NCBI RefSeq assembly: GCF_014773385.1
Contig: NZ_JACXAI010000001.1
Location: 1-64,000 of the forward strand
From: Metabacillus arenae
Lineage (GTDB): Bacteria; Bacillota; Bacilli; Bacillales; Bacillaceae
Length of the DNA stretch: 64,000 bases
Direction of reading: 5' to 3'
The number at the start of each line of letters is the position of its first letter. Positions within the stretch are counted from its first letter, which is position 1. The notes under the pieces were generated by a model that did no database searches, was not told the origin of the DNA, and saw nothing but the letters and a program-made list of their open reading frames with translations. Shown here one piece after another: positions 29,630 through 41,368 of this stretch. Made by a program: the position numbers and the translations under genes.

Positions 29630-30229
29630 TTAGCCTTGTTTCTCCTTTGTTGTCTTTTGAATTTGCTGATCAAACATGATGGCAATCGTTTCATACATTG
29701 TCCAAGCAAAGAGGAACAGGCTTCCAACTGCTGCGAGATCCAAAAAAGGAAAAGCCCCTACTTCTAAACGTCCCTGAAATTTTGAAATCACTAAATAAAA
29801 CAGAAATTCCCCTTGACAAATCGATAGGTAAAAAAGGGAAACTCTCGCAAAAAAGCTTTCCATAAAATAAATACAAAAACCGCCAATCAGAAATGATAAC
29901 AGCCACTTTGATTCAATGAAAAACCATACTGGATCATACAGTTCAAATAAAAGAATGCCAGCATATCCGAATGAAAGCCCTGTTCCAAGGAGTAAGTTTC
30001 TAAACGTCCTGCTATATTTCCCTGCACTTAAAATGATTAAGCTAATGAAAAAGAATAAAAAATAAGAACTATTTACATAAAAAGAGTGAATCTTAACGAA
30101 ATGAGGACTCACAATAATATTTAATAAAATAAACAGGGAAATAAATGTTCTTTGTTTGTTCTTTTTCAATAAAAAGGTGGCCGTAATCCATCCTGCCCAC
30201 ATCAACCAGTAATAAATTGTCCCTTCCAC
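29630..30229 (-). CDS. yphA: YphA-like membrane protein
   Basis: 199 residues, mostly hydrophobic, with about five or six membrane segments and no catalytic motif. The start is the GTG at 30229, 7 bases behind AGGAGG. An in-frame ATG at 30253 has no such site. It is followed directly by the YIEGIA gene (gap of one base), so the three genes 30229-28544 form an operon. Function unknown. Confidence 0.75.
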   Translation of the reverse strand: MEGTIYYWLMWAGWITATFLLKKNKQRTFISLFILLNIIVSPHFVKIHSFYVNSSYFLFFFISLIILSAGKYSRTFRNLLLGTGLSFGYAGILLFELYDPVWFFIESKWLLSFLIGGFCIYFMESFFARVSLFYLSICQGEFLFYLVISKFQGRLEVGAFPFLDLAAVGSLFLFAWTMYETIAIMFDQQIQKTTKEKQG

Positions 30230-30355
30230 ATCCCTACCTCCTACTATTTCCATTATGGGTAGGTTCTATGTAATTTAATCTTTTTCAAGGAAAAAAAATA
30301 CAGGAATGAAAGGATTGCGGTCAGCTGAAAATATAAAGAAGAAGGAGGGATTGAC

Positions 30356-30490
30356 ATGGGCAAGGACAGACAAGAGAAAAAATTAAAAAAAAGCAAGCGA
30401 GTGGAATCTGATCGCGATCAATCAATTAATTACAAAGGGGCAGCTACTTTAGAAGGTCCTGAAGCAACTCATGAACGAATTAAACAATAA
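30356..30490 (+). CDS. Small YpzI-like protein
   Basis: 44 codons encoding a highly charged peptide (MGKDRQEKKLKKSKRVESDR, then DQSINYKGAATLEGPE). A strong GAAGGAGGG site lies 6 bases before the ATG. Similar 40-odd-residue proteins occur at this place in other Bacillus genomes (YpzI in B. subtilis, by memory). It is one of the few plus-strand genes here. Function unknown. Confidence 0.75.
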   Translation: MGKDRQEKKLKKSKRVESDRDQSINYKGAATLEGPEATHERIKQ

Positions 30491-30494
30491 GATT

Positions 30495-30628
30495 GAACGG
30501 ACAAAGCGCAAGGCAGTGCCTATCAGCGGCAAGCATTATTGAGAGCTGTCGCATAAAGGTTGTTCATTACCCTTTTTACAAGTTGGCTTTTGGCCTAGGG
30601 AACGGTGGTGCTCGGAGCTGGACACGCA
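30495..30628 (+). repeat. Family-1 repeat, copy E (divergent)
   Basis: Landmarks are GAACGGACAAAGCGCAAGGC, AGCGGCAAGCATTATTGAG, TAAAGGTTGTTCATTACCCTTT, TTGGCTTTTGGCCTAGGG and CTCGGAGCTGGACACG. The AT-rich tail is missing and replaced by the fni terminator. Confidence 0.7.
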
Positions 30629-30664
30629 TAAAAACACCACCAAAAAAATGGTGGTGTTTTTATT
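30628..30664 (-). terminator. Terminator after fni (bidirectional)
   Basis: AAAACACCACC / GGTGGTGTTTT is a perfect stem with T runs on both strands. It could also stop the plus-strand ypzI-like transcript. Confidence 0.85.
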
Positions 30665-30675
30665 AGATCGATGAC

Positions 30676-32881
<2,206 letters not shown>

Positions 32882-33102
32882 TTTGTTTACCTCCTTGATC
32901 CAAACCTACACAACTAAGTTTAGTAAATTGAAAGTATTTGACCCGAATTAACTAATGCAATCAAACACTTTATAATTGTGATTATTTAATTTATGTATCA
33001 TCAATACACACATATCTAAATTGAAATGTGAGTGCTTGAATATCCCCCTCTTTTTACTAACTTCTAATAAATGCTACTTTTTGTCAAGCAGAAACTCCTG
33101 AA

Positions 33103-33684
33103 CTAACTGTTTTTTTCAAGTAATTGTCGAATATGGTCCATTATGACTAAAGTTGTTTCTTCCGCACTAGCTTTCCTATCTCTAAGTGAAGTCATATCGA
33201 TCGGTTCCCCAAAGACCACCTTCAAAGGTTTGAATTTTTGATAAGGACCAATAATTGCGCATGGGATTACGCTCGCATCAGATCTTGCAGCAAAAAAACC
33301 TGCCCCAGCTAATCCTTTTCCAAGCTTTCCAGTGCGGCTTCTTGTTCCTTCTGGAAACAAACCTAAAACTTCTCCATCTTTTAATACTTTAAGTCCTTTC
33401 CGTAAAGCCTCCCGGTCGCTTAACCCTCGCTTTACTGGGAATGTCCCAATTTTAAGAAGAATTTCCCCCAATACAGGCACTTTAAAAAGCTCTTCCTTTG
33501 CCATAAAATGAACTTGCCTTGGGGCACATATCCCTACAACCGGCGGATCAAGATTAGTTATATGATTTGAACAGAGAATGACCGGTCCCTCTTTTGGAAA
33601 ATGCTCTAGACCGGATATTTCAAATCGATACATAGGTTTTAAAATAACTGTACATAAGGTTTTCCCAAAGTTATAAAGAGACAT
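33103..33684 (-). CDS. plsC: 1-acyl-sn-glycerol-3-phosphate acyltransferase
   Basis: Adds the second acyl chain to lysophosphatidate. 193 residues. The acyltransferase motifs NHITNLDPPVV (HX4D) near residue 41 and LFPEGTRSRTGKL near residue 113 are clear. It starts 2 bases after cmk and shares its operon. In B. subtilis no plsC lies between cmk and ypfD, so the arrangement differs. Confidence 0.92.
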   Translation of the reverse strand: MSLYNFGKTLCTVILKPMYRFEISGLEHFPKEGPVILCSNHITNLDPPVVGICAPRQVHFMAKEELFKVPVLGEILLKIGTFPVKRGLSDREALRKGLKVLKDGEVLGLFPEGTRSRTGKLGKGLAGAGFFAARSDASVIPCAIIGPYQKFKPLKVVFGEPIDMTSLRDRKASAEETTLVIMDHIRQLLEKNS

Positions 33685-33686
33685 GC

Positions 33687-34358
33687 TTATCCTTGCCTTT
33701 CATTGATTAAATGTTTAATTTGTTCTACGACTCCCTCAATTGTTAGAGAGGTTGTATCAATCTCTATTGCATCGCTTGCCTTCTTTAATGGGGCTATCTC
33801 TCTTTCAGAATCCAGTTTATCTCTTCTCGCAATCTCAGCTTTTAAATTCTCTAAATCTGATTCAAATCCTTTTTCCAAATTTTCTTCATGTCTTCTTTTT
33901 GCCCGTTCTTCAACAGAAGCTCTTAAAAACACTTTAATATCAGCGTTAGGTAAAACATGTGTGCCAATATCACGACCATCCATGACAACTCCGCCATCTT
34001 TTGCAAGCTTTTGCTGCCTCAGTACCATTTCTTCTCTTACCTTTGCATGTTTAGCTACAATCGAAACCTTATTGCTAACATTGCTTGTTCGTATGACACT
34101 TGATACATCCTTTTTATTTATAAGCACAAGCTGCTTACCTGAGGCTGGAATGAGTTCTATCATTGATTTGGATAATATAGCAATCAATGCATCTTCATTC
34201 TCCAAATCAACACTTTCTTCGATTGCTTTATAAGTTAGAGCCCGGTACATAGCTCCTGTATCAATATATATGTAAGATAAATCTTCAGCAATAATTTTAG
34301 CAACTGTACTTTTTCCGGCAGCTGCAGGCCCGTCAATTGCAATAGATAATTTTTTCAT
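33687..34358 (-). CDS. cmk: Cytidylate kinase
   Basis: Phosphorylates CMP and dCMP. 223 residues. The P-loop is [19 protein letters not shown] at the start, with [18 protein letters not shown] and [20 protein letters not shown] following. The ATG at 34358 is preceded by GAGGAG; an in-frame TTG at 34373 is not favoured. Confidence 0.95.
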   Translation of the reverse strand: MKKLSIAIDGPAAAGKSTVAKIIAEDLSYIYIDTGAMYRALTYKAIEESVDLENEDALIAILSKSMIELIPASGKQLVLINKKDVSSVIRTSNVSNKVSIVAKHAKVREEMVLRQQKLAKDGGVVMDGRDIGTHVLPNADIKVFLRASVEERAKRRHEENLEKGFESDLENLKAEIARRDKLDSEREIAPLKKASDAIEIDTTSLTIEGVVEQIKHLINERQG

Positions 34359-34400
34359 TTCTTTTCTCCTCAAGATTAATAGTTTATAAGAAGGCTGGAA

Positions 34401-34681
34401 GAACGAAAAGTGCAGAGCACTAGTTTCTCGGCGTCAAGTACTCGGGCGAGCCGGCAGAAAGGTTGTTCTTTAACCTACTCGGGCGGATTGGCCCTGAGAC
34501 CTAAAGGTCGATGGCGCCCGGCCGGAAAAGACATCACGGCCTTATGCCTGCCGACACTAGGAAGTCCTGTCCGCCTGCGCTGGACAACATAGAAAAGCAA
34601 AATCGCCTTGACCAGCCACCACCTTTTGGATATCGAGGGAAAGGATGCCGCTGGACAACGACAGCTCACTTTGCTGCTTAA
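34401..34681 (+). repeat. Family-1 repeat, copy F (long subtype) plus partial tail
   Basis: Begins GAACGAAAAGTGCAGAGCAC and contains GGTTGTTCTTTAACCTACTCGG. It carries the same GC-rich insert as copy B, with TTATGCCTGCCG and CCTGCGCTGGACA. A second GCTGGACAACGACAGCTCAC end follows at about 34651-34681, suggesting a stacked remnant. Confidence 0.8.
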
Positions 34682-34730
34682 TCAAGCATAAATTCCTTTA
34701 AAAAATAAAGAAGCAGGTTTCACCTGCAGC

Positions 34731-34907
34731 TTACTGTTTAAATGTTTCCAGCCATTCTGTAATCGTGAGCTTGTTTACTCCCTCGTATTGAACGACCTTG
34801 GAAATGTATGGTTGTATTTCCTCTTGGTTCATTAGAAACTGCGCTATAAAGAGCAAAACAAACTGAATTATCGCCAGTTTAATTAGAATTCCTTCAAACC
34901 GTTTCAT
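34731..34907 (-). CDS. Small YpfB-like membrane-associated protein
   Basis: 58 residues (MKRFEGILIKLAIIQFVLLF, then IAQFLMNQEEIQPYISKVVQ and YEGVNKLTITEWLETFKQ). It has one N-terminal hydrophobic segment and then a polar tail. It matches the size and position of B. subtilis ypfB, upstream of cmk. Too short to be listed as a long frame but likely real. Function unknown. Confidence 0.75.
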   Translation of the reverse strand: MKRFEGILIKLAIIQFVLLFIAQFLMNQEEIQPYISKVVQYEGVNKLTITEWLETFKQ

Positions 34908-35095
34908 AAAATCTCCACACTTTTATATCAATAAAAAATTTTTTCAAACTCAAGCTTTCTTTCTAGTATGGAAAAGCGGCGAAATATTTATTCAGCTAAT
35001 ATACCTTTTTTTCGATGCAAAAGCTGCTGTTCAAAGCAGAACTGGACAATTAACTGCTCTGTTTTATCATCGAACCACTCTCTCTAAAGCTATTT

Positions 35096-35268
35096 AGAAA
35101 AGCGTAAGGCGTAAGTCTTTAGTCGAAAAGCATTAGACGAACACACCATAATCCTGCTATTACCTTTTTAGGAGAATGATCCTTTGACAAGAAGAATCAG
35201 GCTAGATGCTTCAGCTAGGGCAACGATAACTACATTTATACGTAAATATTTTAACTAACACAAACTTC
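35096..35268 (+). repeat. Family-1 repeat, copy G (decayed)
   Basis: Keeps GAAAAGCGTAAGGCG, AGCATTAGACGA, GATGCTTCAGCTAGGGCAACGATAACT and an ACGTAAATATTTTAACTAAC tail. The middle is badly degraded. Confidence 0.55.
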
Positions 35269-35515
35269 TTTATCCGGTTAAAAAGATACTTATTCTCCTT
35301 TCTTATTAAATCATGGATAGGAAGAAAAGTGCAAGAGGGGTTATTAACCTGAGAATGAATTTGCATTCTCTATCAAGACAGGTGTGGTCACATATTTATA
35401 TTATGGAAAGTAGAAAAGATTTTCTCTACTCAAATTGAAAGGAAAAGCAAAAAAATCCCAAACAGCCTTAAACCCGTTTTATTAATAGACGCTGAAACCA
35501 TACTTTAGCACCTTA

Positions 35516-35664
35516 GAACGAAAAGAGCAGAGCGCCCGTTTATCGGCGGCAAAGGCGTCACGGCCTTATGCCTGCCGGTACTAGGACGTCCTGTCCGCTG
35601 CGCTGGACAATGATACCACTCTTTATCACGTTAATATTTTAATTAACTTAAACATTCTTAATTG
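35516..35664 (+). repeat. Family-1 repeat, copy H (long subtype with deletion)
   Basis: GAACGAAAAGAGCAGAGCGC is followed directly by the subtype insert (AAAGGCGTCACGGCCTTATG, then AGGACGTCCTGTCCG) and CTGCGCTGGACAATGATA. The apical hairpin is deleted. The AT-rich tail TTATCACGTTAATATTTTAA is intact. Confidence 0.8.
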
Positions 35665-35701
35665 AAAAAAAGAAGAAAGCATAACCAACTGCTTCCTTCT
35701 T
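35664..35701 (-). terminator. Terminator-like hairpin downstream of ypeB
   Basis: AGAAGGAAGCA pairs with TGCTTTCTTCT on the minus strand (one mismatch), followed by a run of Ts. It lies about 120 bases after the ypeB stop. Confidence 0.7.
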
Positions 35702-35821
35702 CCTAATAGACCTATTTTCCTATTGCCAGCTGTAACATCCCGTATCACTCTTTGTAGAAAACAAAGCAGCTTGGACAAGGGCGAACCATCAGTGGAAGAC
35801 TAACACTAATGGCAGTTACAT

Positions 35822-37162
35822 TTAAATCTCTTGATAAATTGGTTCTGCATTTTTCAGTTTTTCGACTTTTTCTTCTGTACCATTTTGAGCATTGATGAAA
35901 ATTTGATAGGTATCGTTGTCAATTGTTCCTAGAAATTCATAGCAAAGCACTTCTTCATCAAGTTCATTTACAATAATTGCTTGCCGTTCTTCTTGGACAA
36001 GCAGATTTTTGTTGAGTTTTGTTTTTGCTTCTTCTACCTTCATTTTCGGGTCAGGGATTTCACGTTTTCTATGTGATGCAAGATAATCTCTTGCAGAAAA
36101 CCCAATTATTTTTCCGTCGTCCAAAGCAACTTTCATTCTAATCGTGTCCGGATAAAGTCTAACTCCGTTTTCATTAGGAACGAAGGTGAAAACTCCTATG
36201 TTCTCATATTGAGAGCTTTCATCAAGCTCAAGATCTTTGAATCCATGTTCTTTTAGAAACTGAACCGCATTATTAGATGCATCATTCAAACTTATTTTTG
36301 CTTTTTTTACTTGTCTGTTTTGAATTAACCATATTGGGTGTCCGCCCTTTTCCGTTATATCCATATAAATGTCTGCCTCGTTTTTATCGTGCAACGTGAC
36401 ACTATAGAATTTAAATTTTGAGTTTTTCCCGCTTTTTGTCACTTCGATATGATCAACTGCTTCTGGGGAGTATTTCTTCGCAATTGCTTTAGCTTCTTCC
36501 GCTGATATCTTTTTCCCCTTAAGCTGATTAAAGCCAGTTTTTTTATTATTCGTTGATGTAAAAGCAGGTCCAAAGTCTGCTTCAGAATAAGCATCCACAT
36601 TTTTTTCTACGGTTTTGAATCCATCAATGATCGTATTGTCATTTTGCTTTTGACTGGATGCTAATGCAAGCTCCACATCCATCCATCGTAAATTATTTTC
36701 CATCACTAAGTGCTGAACATTTCGAAGTTCATTTTGTATATCTCCCGATTTTTCATAAAGGCCTTTTAATGTTTGATACTCTTTGTCTGTTAATGGTTCA
36801 TCCTCAAGGTCTCTGATCGCTGCTTTGTAACTGAAGTCGCCGATATTTGCTAAAAATTCTTCTGTTTTATTAAAAGGAAGGAGAGTCAAGGGCAGCTGAC
36901 CAACATCACTGTGTGCTTCTGACGTAATTCGCCATACGTCTGCAAGCTCCGGAGACAATGATTGCCGAGAATTCATCGCAAGTGTCGCACCAATTTTATC
37001 ATGCAATTGATCAATCTGATAGGTTAATTCATGAAAAGCTCTTTGATAGTTATTCTCAGCATTAATGAGTACTGCGTTCTTTTCCTGATGTTCCTTATAT
37101 CCCCAGTACCCAGTTCCAATAACTCCTATTGCTAATACAGTAATAAGTATTCCTCGAAACAT
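35822..37162 (-). CDS. ypeB: Germination protein YpeB
   Basis: 446 residues. It stabilises and localises the cortex-lytic enzyme SleB in spores. An N-terminal membrane anchor (GILITVLAIGVIGTGYWGY) is followed by a helical region and then PepSY-type repeats containing ISAEEAKAIAKKYSPEAVDH and MKVEEAKTKLN. It lies 14 bases downstream of sleB, the usual pairing. Length agrees with the family. Confidence 0.95.
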   Translation of the reverse strand: MFRGILITVLAIGVIGTGYWGYKEHQEKNAVLINAENNYQRAFHELTYQIDQLHDKIGATLAMNSRQSLSPELADVWRITSEAHSDVGQLPLTLLPFNKTEEFLANIGDFSYKAAIRDLEDEPLTDKEYQTLKGLYEKSGDIQNELRNVQHLVMENNLRWMDVELALASSQKQNDNTIIDGFKTVEKNVDAYSEADFGPAFTSTNNKKTGFNQLKGKKISAEEAKAIAKKYSPEAVDHIEVTKSGKNSKFKFYSVTLHDKNEADIYMDITEKGGHPIWLIQNRQVKKAKISLNDASNNAVQFLKEHGFKDLELDESSQYENIGVFTFVPNENGVRLYPDTIRMKVALDDGKIIGFSARDYLASHRKREIPDPKMKVEEAKTKLNKNLLVQEERQAIIVNELDEEVLCYEFLGTIDNDTYQIFINAQNGTEEKVEKLKNAEPIYQEI

Positions 37163-37176
37163 GATAGATCACCTCT

Positions 37177-38124
37177 CTACTCGCAGAATATATGCTTGCC
37201 GATTTTTTTAATTTGTGGCCGTCCCCAAATCCAAGAGCTTGTAGCTGTGTTTGGATTGAAATAGTAAGTAGCATTTTCTGTTGGATCCCAGCCGTTTATG
37301 GCATCAAGTACAGCTTCTTTAGCCTGTTCATTCGGAGTCAAATTTATCTGACCGTCAGCCACAGCAGTAAATGCTAACGGTTCATAGATGACTCCAGCAG
37401 CTGTATCCGGGAAAGTTGGACTTTCAATACGATTTAAAATAACAGCTGCTATTGCGACTTGACCTATATAAGGCTCACCACGGGCTTCCCCATAAACAGC
37501 ATTTGCCATTAATTGAATATCATTTTGTGAGTATCCGCCTGGCATATTTTGAGCGACTGTTTTTTGTTTTTCCTGCTGTTCTTGTTTTTCTGTTTGCTGT
37601 TTTGGTGCCTGCTTTGGTGCAGCAGGTTCTTTTGCCCTAGGCTGTGCTTCAGCTCCACCGCCTTGTTTCGTACGGCGTGCTTCAGCTTGTTGTCTGGCTT
37701 TTGCTCTCATCTCTTTGGATGGAGCCATTTGTTGATCTAACGGTATTCCTCCATAATGGGTAAAATCCTTCCCGCTGTTTAATTGCCTATGAACAAAGGT
37801 TTTATAGTATTTTGTTGTATCTCTCAATTTTTGCTTAGTTTTTTCTCCTATCAGTCCATCAACTTCTCCTAATCCAAATTGTTGTTGAAAATTTCGAGCT
37901 GCCCAATATGTTCCCCATCCATAAACACCATCAATTTTCCCATGATAATATCCGTTATACTGCAATCTAGCTTGCAGTTCTACAACATCTTCTCCTGTTG
38001 CCCCTCTTTGGATCACTTGATTTGTAAAAGCATATGCTTTATTTTCTTCTAAAGGTAAGGATTGAAAAATTAATACACATGAAAAGATGATATAAATCAA
38101 ACATACCATTCTAAAGCATTTCAT
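37177..38124 (-). CDS. sleB: Spore cortex-lytic enzyme SleB
   Basis: Lytic transglycosylase that opens the muramic-lactam cortex at germination. 315 residues: a signal peptide (to about residue 33), a peptidoglycan-binding domain (GEDVVELQARLQYNGYYHGK), then a low-complexity Q/K/E/A linker at about residues 145-195 that is longer than usual. The catalytic domain has LMANAVYGEARGEPYIGQVA with the catalytic glutamate, then VILNRIESPTFPDTAAGVIY. Operon with ypeB. Confidence 0.96.
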   Translation of the reverse strand: MKCFRMVCLIYIIFSCVLIFQSLPLEENKAYAFTNQVIQRGATGEDVVELQARLQYNGYYHGKIDGVYGWGTYWAARNFQQQFGLGEVDGLIGEKTKQKLRDTTKYYKTFVHRQLNSGKDFTHYGGIPLDQQMAPSKEMRAKARQQAEARRTKQGGGAEAQPRAKEPAAPKQAPKQQTEKQEQQEKQKTVAQNMPGGYSQNDIQLMANAVYGEARGEPYIGQVAIAAVILNRIESPTFPDTAAGVIYEPLAFTAVADGQINLTPNEQAKEAVLDAINGWDPTENATYYFNPNTATSSWIWGRPQIKKIGKHIFCE

Positions 38125-38371
38125 CCTGCTGCCTCCTATATCCTTGATGTTTGTTACATGTATTTTTTGTAGCGGGTGCCATTTTATTCATGAAAAGGAT
38201 AAGAAATGGTCGAGAAGTTTTGAAATAATGAATGAACCCTTGTCTCTTCCCTTATGAAACATACATAAAATCGTTAATACTACCTCCAACTTATCTTTTT
38301 AGTTTTTAACAAATGAATTACTTGGGCTCAAACTAGAAGAAAGATTTAATTAATTTAAAATTTCTGAAACC

Positions 38372-38400
38372 AAAAAAAGAAACTGAGCAATATCAGTCTC
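38372..38400 (-). terminator. Terminator after prsW
   Basis: GAGACTGA / TCAGTTTC stem with a T run on the minus strand, directly after the prsW stop. Confidence 0.8.
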
Positions 38401-38403
38401 TTT

Positions 38404-39057
38404 TTAAGCATGCTTCTTTATTAATCTTGCTTTTTTTGCTTTATGTAGGCCAAACCACCATAAAAACAACATAAATGGCATCATATAGTAACCCCAGTGT
38501 TCATAGGCCATAATAATATAATCATAAAACCCGTGTAAAAAAATAGGGATTAATAATGAGTATGTAAGCCACTTATACTTACTCGAATATGTTGAGAATT
38601 TCCCTTTTCCTATATAGTAACCCATAATTACACCAAATAAAGCATGACTGGATACAGGTAAAATGGCTCTTCCAATTGCATGCTCTACTCCATTTCCAAC
38701 TAAGAATAATATATTTTCCAATGTAGCAAACCCAAGGGAAACAGAGGCTCCATAAACGATGCCGTCATAGTGCTCATCAAAATGTACATGCTGATAGATC
38801 GTCACCATTAGTATAAACCATTTAAAAAACTCCTCCAAAAGCCCGGAAGTCACAAATGCATGTGAAAAGATTGAGGGAAAAATGTTCTCTGCTTTAATAA
38901 CATATTGAACAAACATTAGCGGGAAAACGAGAAGCGCACCAAATATAAATGATCTAAAAACCATATGAAATGGTTCTGAGTCATATTGGTCTTTTAAATA
39001 AAAATAAATTAATATTGCTATCCCTGGTGCTATACCAGCGGAAATAATCGCAAACAT
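38404..39057 (-). CDS. prsW: Protease PrsW
   Basis: Membrane-embedded protease that in B. subtilis makes the first cut in anti-sigma-W RsiW. 217 residues with about six or more membrane segments. The glutamates and histidines expected of the family are visible in [11 protein letters not shown] and in [17 protein letters not shown]. It is divergent from ansA. No rsiW/sigW is in the window. Confidence 0.93.
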   Translation of the reverse strand: MFAIISAGIAPGIAILIYFYLKDQYDSEPFHMVFRSFIFGALLVFPLMFVQYVIKAENIFPSIFSHAFVTSGLLEEFFKWFILMVTIYQHVHFDEHYDGIVYGASVSLGFATLENILFLVGNGVEHAIGRAILPVSSHALFGVIMGYYIGKGKFSTYSSKYKWLTYSLLIPIFLHGFYDYIIMAYEHWGYYMMPFMLFLWWFGLHKAKKARLIKKHA

Positions 39058-39170
39058 GTAAAAGCCTCGTTTCTATCAAAAATCTCCTATTTTTATCGTA
39101 TCATCTTACTATATAATTGAAAATGTAAACTATAAACTATTTATGCAACGACTTATTTTGGAGGTACATC

Positions 39171-40139
39171 ATGAAGAAAATATTAATTATTCATACAGGC
39201 GGAACCATATCCATGCAGGAAGATGCAGCAACAGGTGAAGTGAAGCAAGGAAAGATGAATCCTTTATTGACAAGCATATATGATGTTCAAGCAGCGAACA
39301 TAAACACTATCGAATTATTTTTTTTACCTTCTCCTCATATTACACCTAATCATATGCTTCATCTAAAAGAAACGATTATCGAACAGTTTGAAAAAGAAGG
39401 GCTAGATGGGATTGTTGTCACTCATGGTACAGACACACTTGAAGAAACAGCCTTTTTTCTCGATATAACTACTAAATTACCTGTTCCAATTGTAATGACA
39501 GGGGCAATGAGGTCGAGTAATGAGCTAGGTTCAGATGGGTTATATAATCTATTATCGGCCATAAAGGTTGCTTCTTCAGAACAAGCTAAAGAGCTCGGAG
39601 TTCTAGTCGTAATGAATGACGAAATTCATGCAGCAGCTAATGTAACAAAAACACATACAAGTAATATTGCAACATTTCGAAGTCCTCAATATGGACCAAT
39701 TGGAGTTGTAAATAAGAGCGGGGTCTTTTTTCACAATCGACCTATTCAACAAAGACAATTCCAAATTAAAAACTTAACTAAAAATGTCCTTCTGTTAAAA
39801 GCATATGCGGGAATGGATCATTCTATTTTAGAAGCACTTGAGCCTCTTCAAATGGATGGTCTTGTGATCGAAGCATTAGGGCAAGGGAATTTACCCCCTA
39901 TGATGCTTCCAGGAATTAAGTCACTTCTGAATAAGCATATTCCAATTATTATTGTTTCGAGATGTTTTAATGGAATTGTTCAGGATGTTTACAGCTATGA
40001 AGGCGGAGGAAAACACCTAAAGCAATTAGGAGCGATTTTTAGCAATGGGCTAAATGGACCAAAGGCTCGAATAAAATTAATGATCGCCTTAGAATCGACT
40101 TCATCTCAAAAAGAAATTGAGGAAATATTTACTTTTTAA
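39171..40139 (+). CDS. ansA: L-asparaginase
   Basis: Hydrolyses asparagine to aspartate and ammonia. 322 residues. The two catalytic threonine motifs are IIHTGGTISMQED at the start and VVTHGTDTLEETAFFLD near residue 85. No signal peptide, so it is a cytoplasmic type I-like enzyme. TTTGGAGG precedes the ATG. A single plus-strand gene between prsW and ypdA. Confidence 0.94.
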   Translation: MKKILIIHTGGTISMQEDAATGEVKQGKMNPLLTSIYDVQAANINTIELFFLPSPHITPNHMLHLKETIIEQFEKEGLDGIVVTHGTDTLEETAFFLDITTKLPVPIVMTGAMRSSNELGSDGLYNLLSAIKVASSEQAKELGVLVVMNDEIHAAANVTKTHTSNIATFRSPQYGPIGVVNKSGVFFHNRPIQQRQFQIKNLTKNVLLLKAYAGMDHSILEALEPLQMDGLVIEALGQGNLPPMMLPGIKSLLNKHIPIIIVSRCFNGIVQDVYSYEGGGKHLKQLGAIFSNGLNGPKARIKLMIALESTSSQKEIEEIFTF

Positions 40140-40158
40140 TAGCCGTTTTTAAATTCAA

Positions 40159-40236
40159 TAAGTGCCTAAAGCGCCTGAATACCCGAGGTTTGAGAATCTC
40201 TAGGTGTCAGTCAGGCGCTTAAGCTGGACAACCCTG
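40159..40236 (+). repeat. Family-1 remnant, copy I (hairpin after ansA)
   Basis: A perfect 10-bp stem AAGCGCCTGA / TCAGGCGCTT is followed by AAGCTGGACAACC, the family-1 right end. There is no T run. It may stabilise the ansA 3' end. Confidence 0.55.
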
Positions 40237-40358
40237 CTGCAAAGTCTATACTTCATCGTCAGATGAAGAATAGACGCACACAGATTATCTTTATTTAAAG
40301 CTTTTGTTGTTCAGTGGCAATAGAAAAAGTCAATAGAAAATGCCTGCTCACTTAGCGG

Positions 40359-41339
40359 TCAGCAATTTTTATATGATTCCTGGGATAAAATATGCCGTGC
40401 AAGTAGGTCACCGTGAAACCTTCCATTTTCAATAAAAATTTCATTTGCATTGTTACCTGCTGCAATAACTCCAGCAATATAGATACCTTTCACATTTGTT
40501 TCCATCGTTTGAGGATCATATTGCGGTCTGCCTGTTTCAGAATCAATAATAATCCCAACTTCTTTCAAAAAATCATGATCAGGATGATAGCCAATCATAG
40601 CAAATACAAAATCGTTTCGTACAGATTTTTCTTCGCCATTCAATTCATAAATCACTTTATCTCGCTGAATTTCCTTTACTTTTGCATTGAATTCCATTTT
40701 GATTTCTTCTTTTCTAACTAGAGCATCAAATTCTGGAAGTATCCAAGGTTTTACACTTTGAGAATAGCTTGGACCTCTGTATATAACAGTTACTCGTGCA
40801 CCTGCTTTATGAAGCTCCAGAGCGGCATCAACACTTGAATTTTTTCCACCTACCACAACTATATCTTTATCAAAATACGGATGTGCTTCCTTAAAATAAT
40901 GAAAAACCTTAGGCAGATCTTCACCAGGAATATTCAGTTTGTTTGGGTGATCATAATATCCAGTGGCTATAATAACATGTTTTGTTTGATAGGATTGTTT
41001 AGAAGTATTTATAATAAATTGCCCTTCTTCTGTACAAGCAATTTTATTTACCTTTTCAAATGCCTGAATTCTTAATTTTTTCCTTTTCACTACTTCTCTA
41101 TAATAGGCCAATGCTTGTATTCTCACTGGTTTGCGATTTTCAGTAATAAACGGAACATCCCCGATCTCCAGCTTTTCACTTGAACTAAAAAAAGTCTGGT
41201 GAGTTGGGTAGTTATAGATCGCATTTACAATATTACCCTTTTCCAGCACAACAGGATTTAGTCCTTGATCCTGTAAAGAAATAGCTGCGGCGAGGCCGCA
41301 AGGTCCTCCTCCAACAACAATTACTTCTTCATTCTTCAT
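40359..41339 (-). CDS. ypdA: Bacillithiol disulfide reductase YpdA (Bdr)
   Basis: NADPH- and FAD-dependent reductase proposed to regenerate bacillithiol from its disulfide. About 326 residues. The FAD-binding GGGPCGLAAAISLQDQG is at the start, the second nucleotide motif is VVGGKNSSVDAALELHKAG near residue 170, and GIYIAGVIAAGNNANE is near the end. The frame is open to 41507, but that extension is encoded by repeat J. The ATG at 41339 has an upstream purine-rich site and gives the normal length. Confidence 0.93.
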   Translation of the reverse strand: MKNEEVIVVGGGPCGLAAAISLQDQGLNPVVLEKGNIVNAIYNYPTHQTFFSSSEKLEIGDVPFITENRKPVRIQALAYYREVVKRKKLRIQAFEKVNKIACTEEGQFIINTSKQSYQTKHVIIATGYYDHPNKLNIPGEDLPKVFHYFKEAHPYFDKDIVVVGGKNSSVDAALELHKAGARVTVIYRGPSYSQSVKPWILPEFDALVRKEEIKMEFNAKVKEIQRDKVIYELNGEEKSVRNDFVFAMIGYHPDHDFLKEVGIIIDSETGRPQYDPQTMETNVKGIYIAGVIAAGNNANEIFIENGRFHGDLLARHILSQESYKNC

Positions 41340-41368
41340 CTTTTTCACTCCTGATAACTTCCTATTAT

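Larger units (their letters stand above)
34908..35821. other. 914-base gene-free stretch between ypeB and the ypfB-like gene
   Basis: In B. subtilis ypfA (a PilZ-domain flagellar brake) lies here. No such frame is present. The stretch contains family-1 copies G and H, a small GAGAATG / CATTCTC hairpin at 35351-35370, the ypeB terminator, and AT-rich sequence. Confidence 0.7.

Noticed and set aside
34410-34669. Open frames on both strands inside 34.4-34.7 kb
   Set aside because: They are produced by the GC-rich insert of family-1 copy F, and similar peptides come from copy B. No coding signal.
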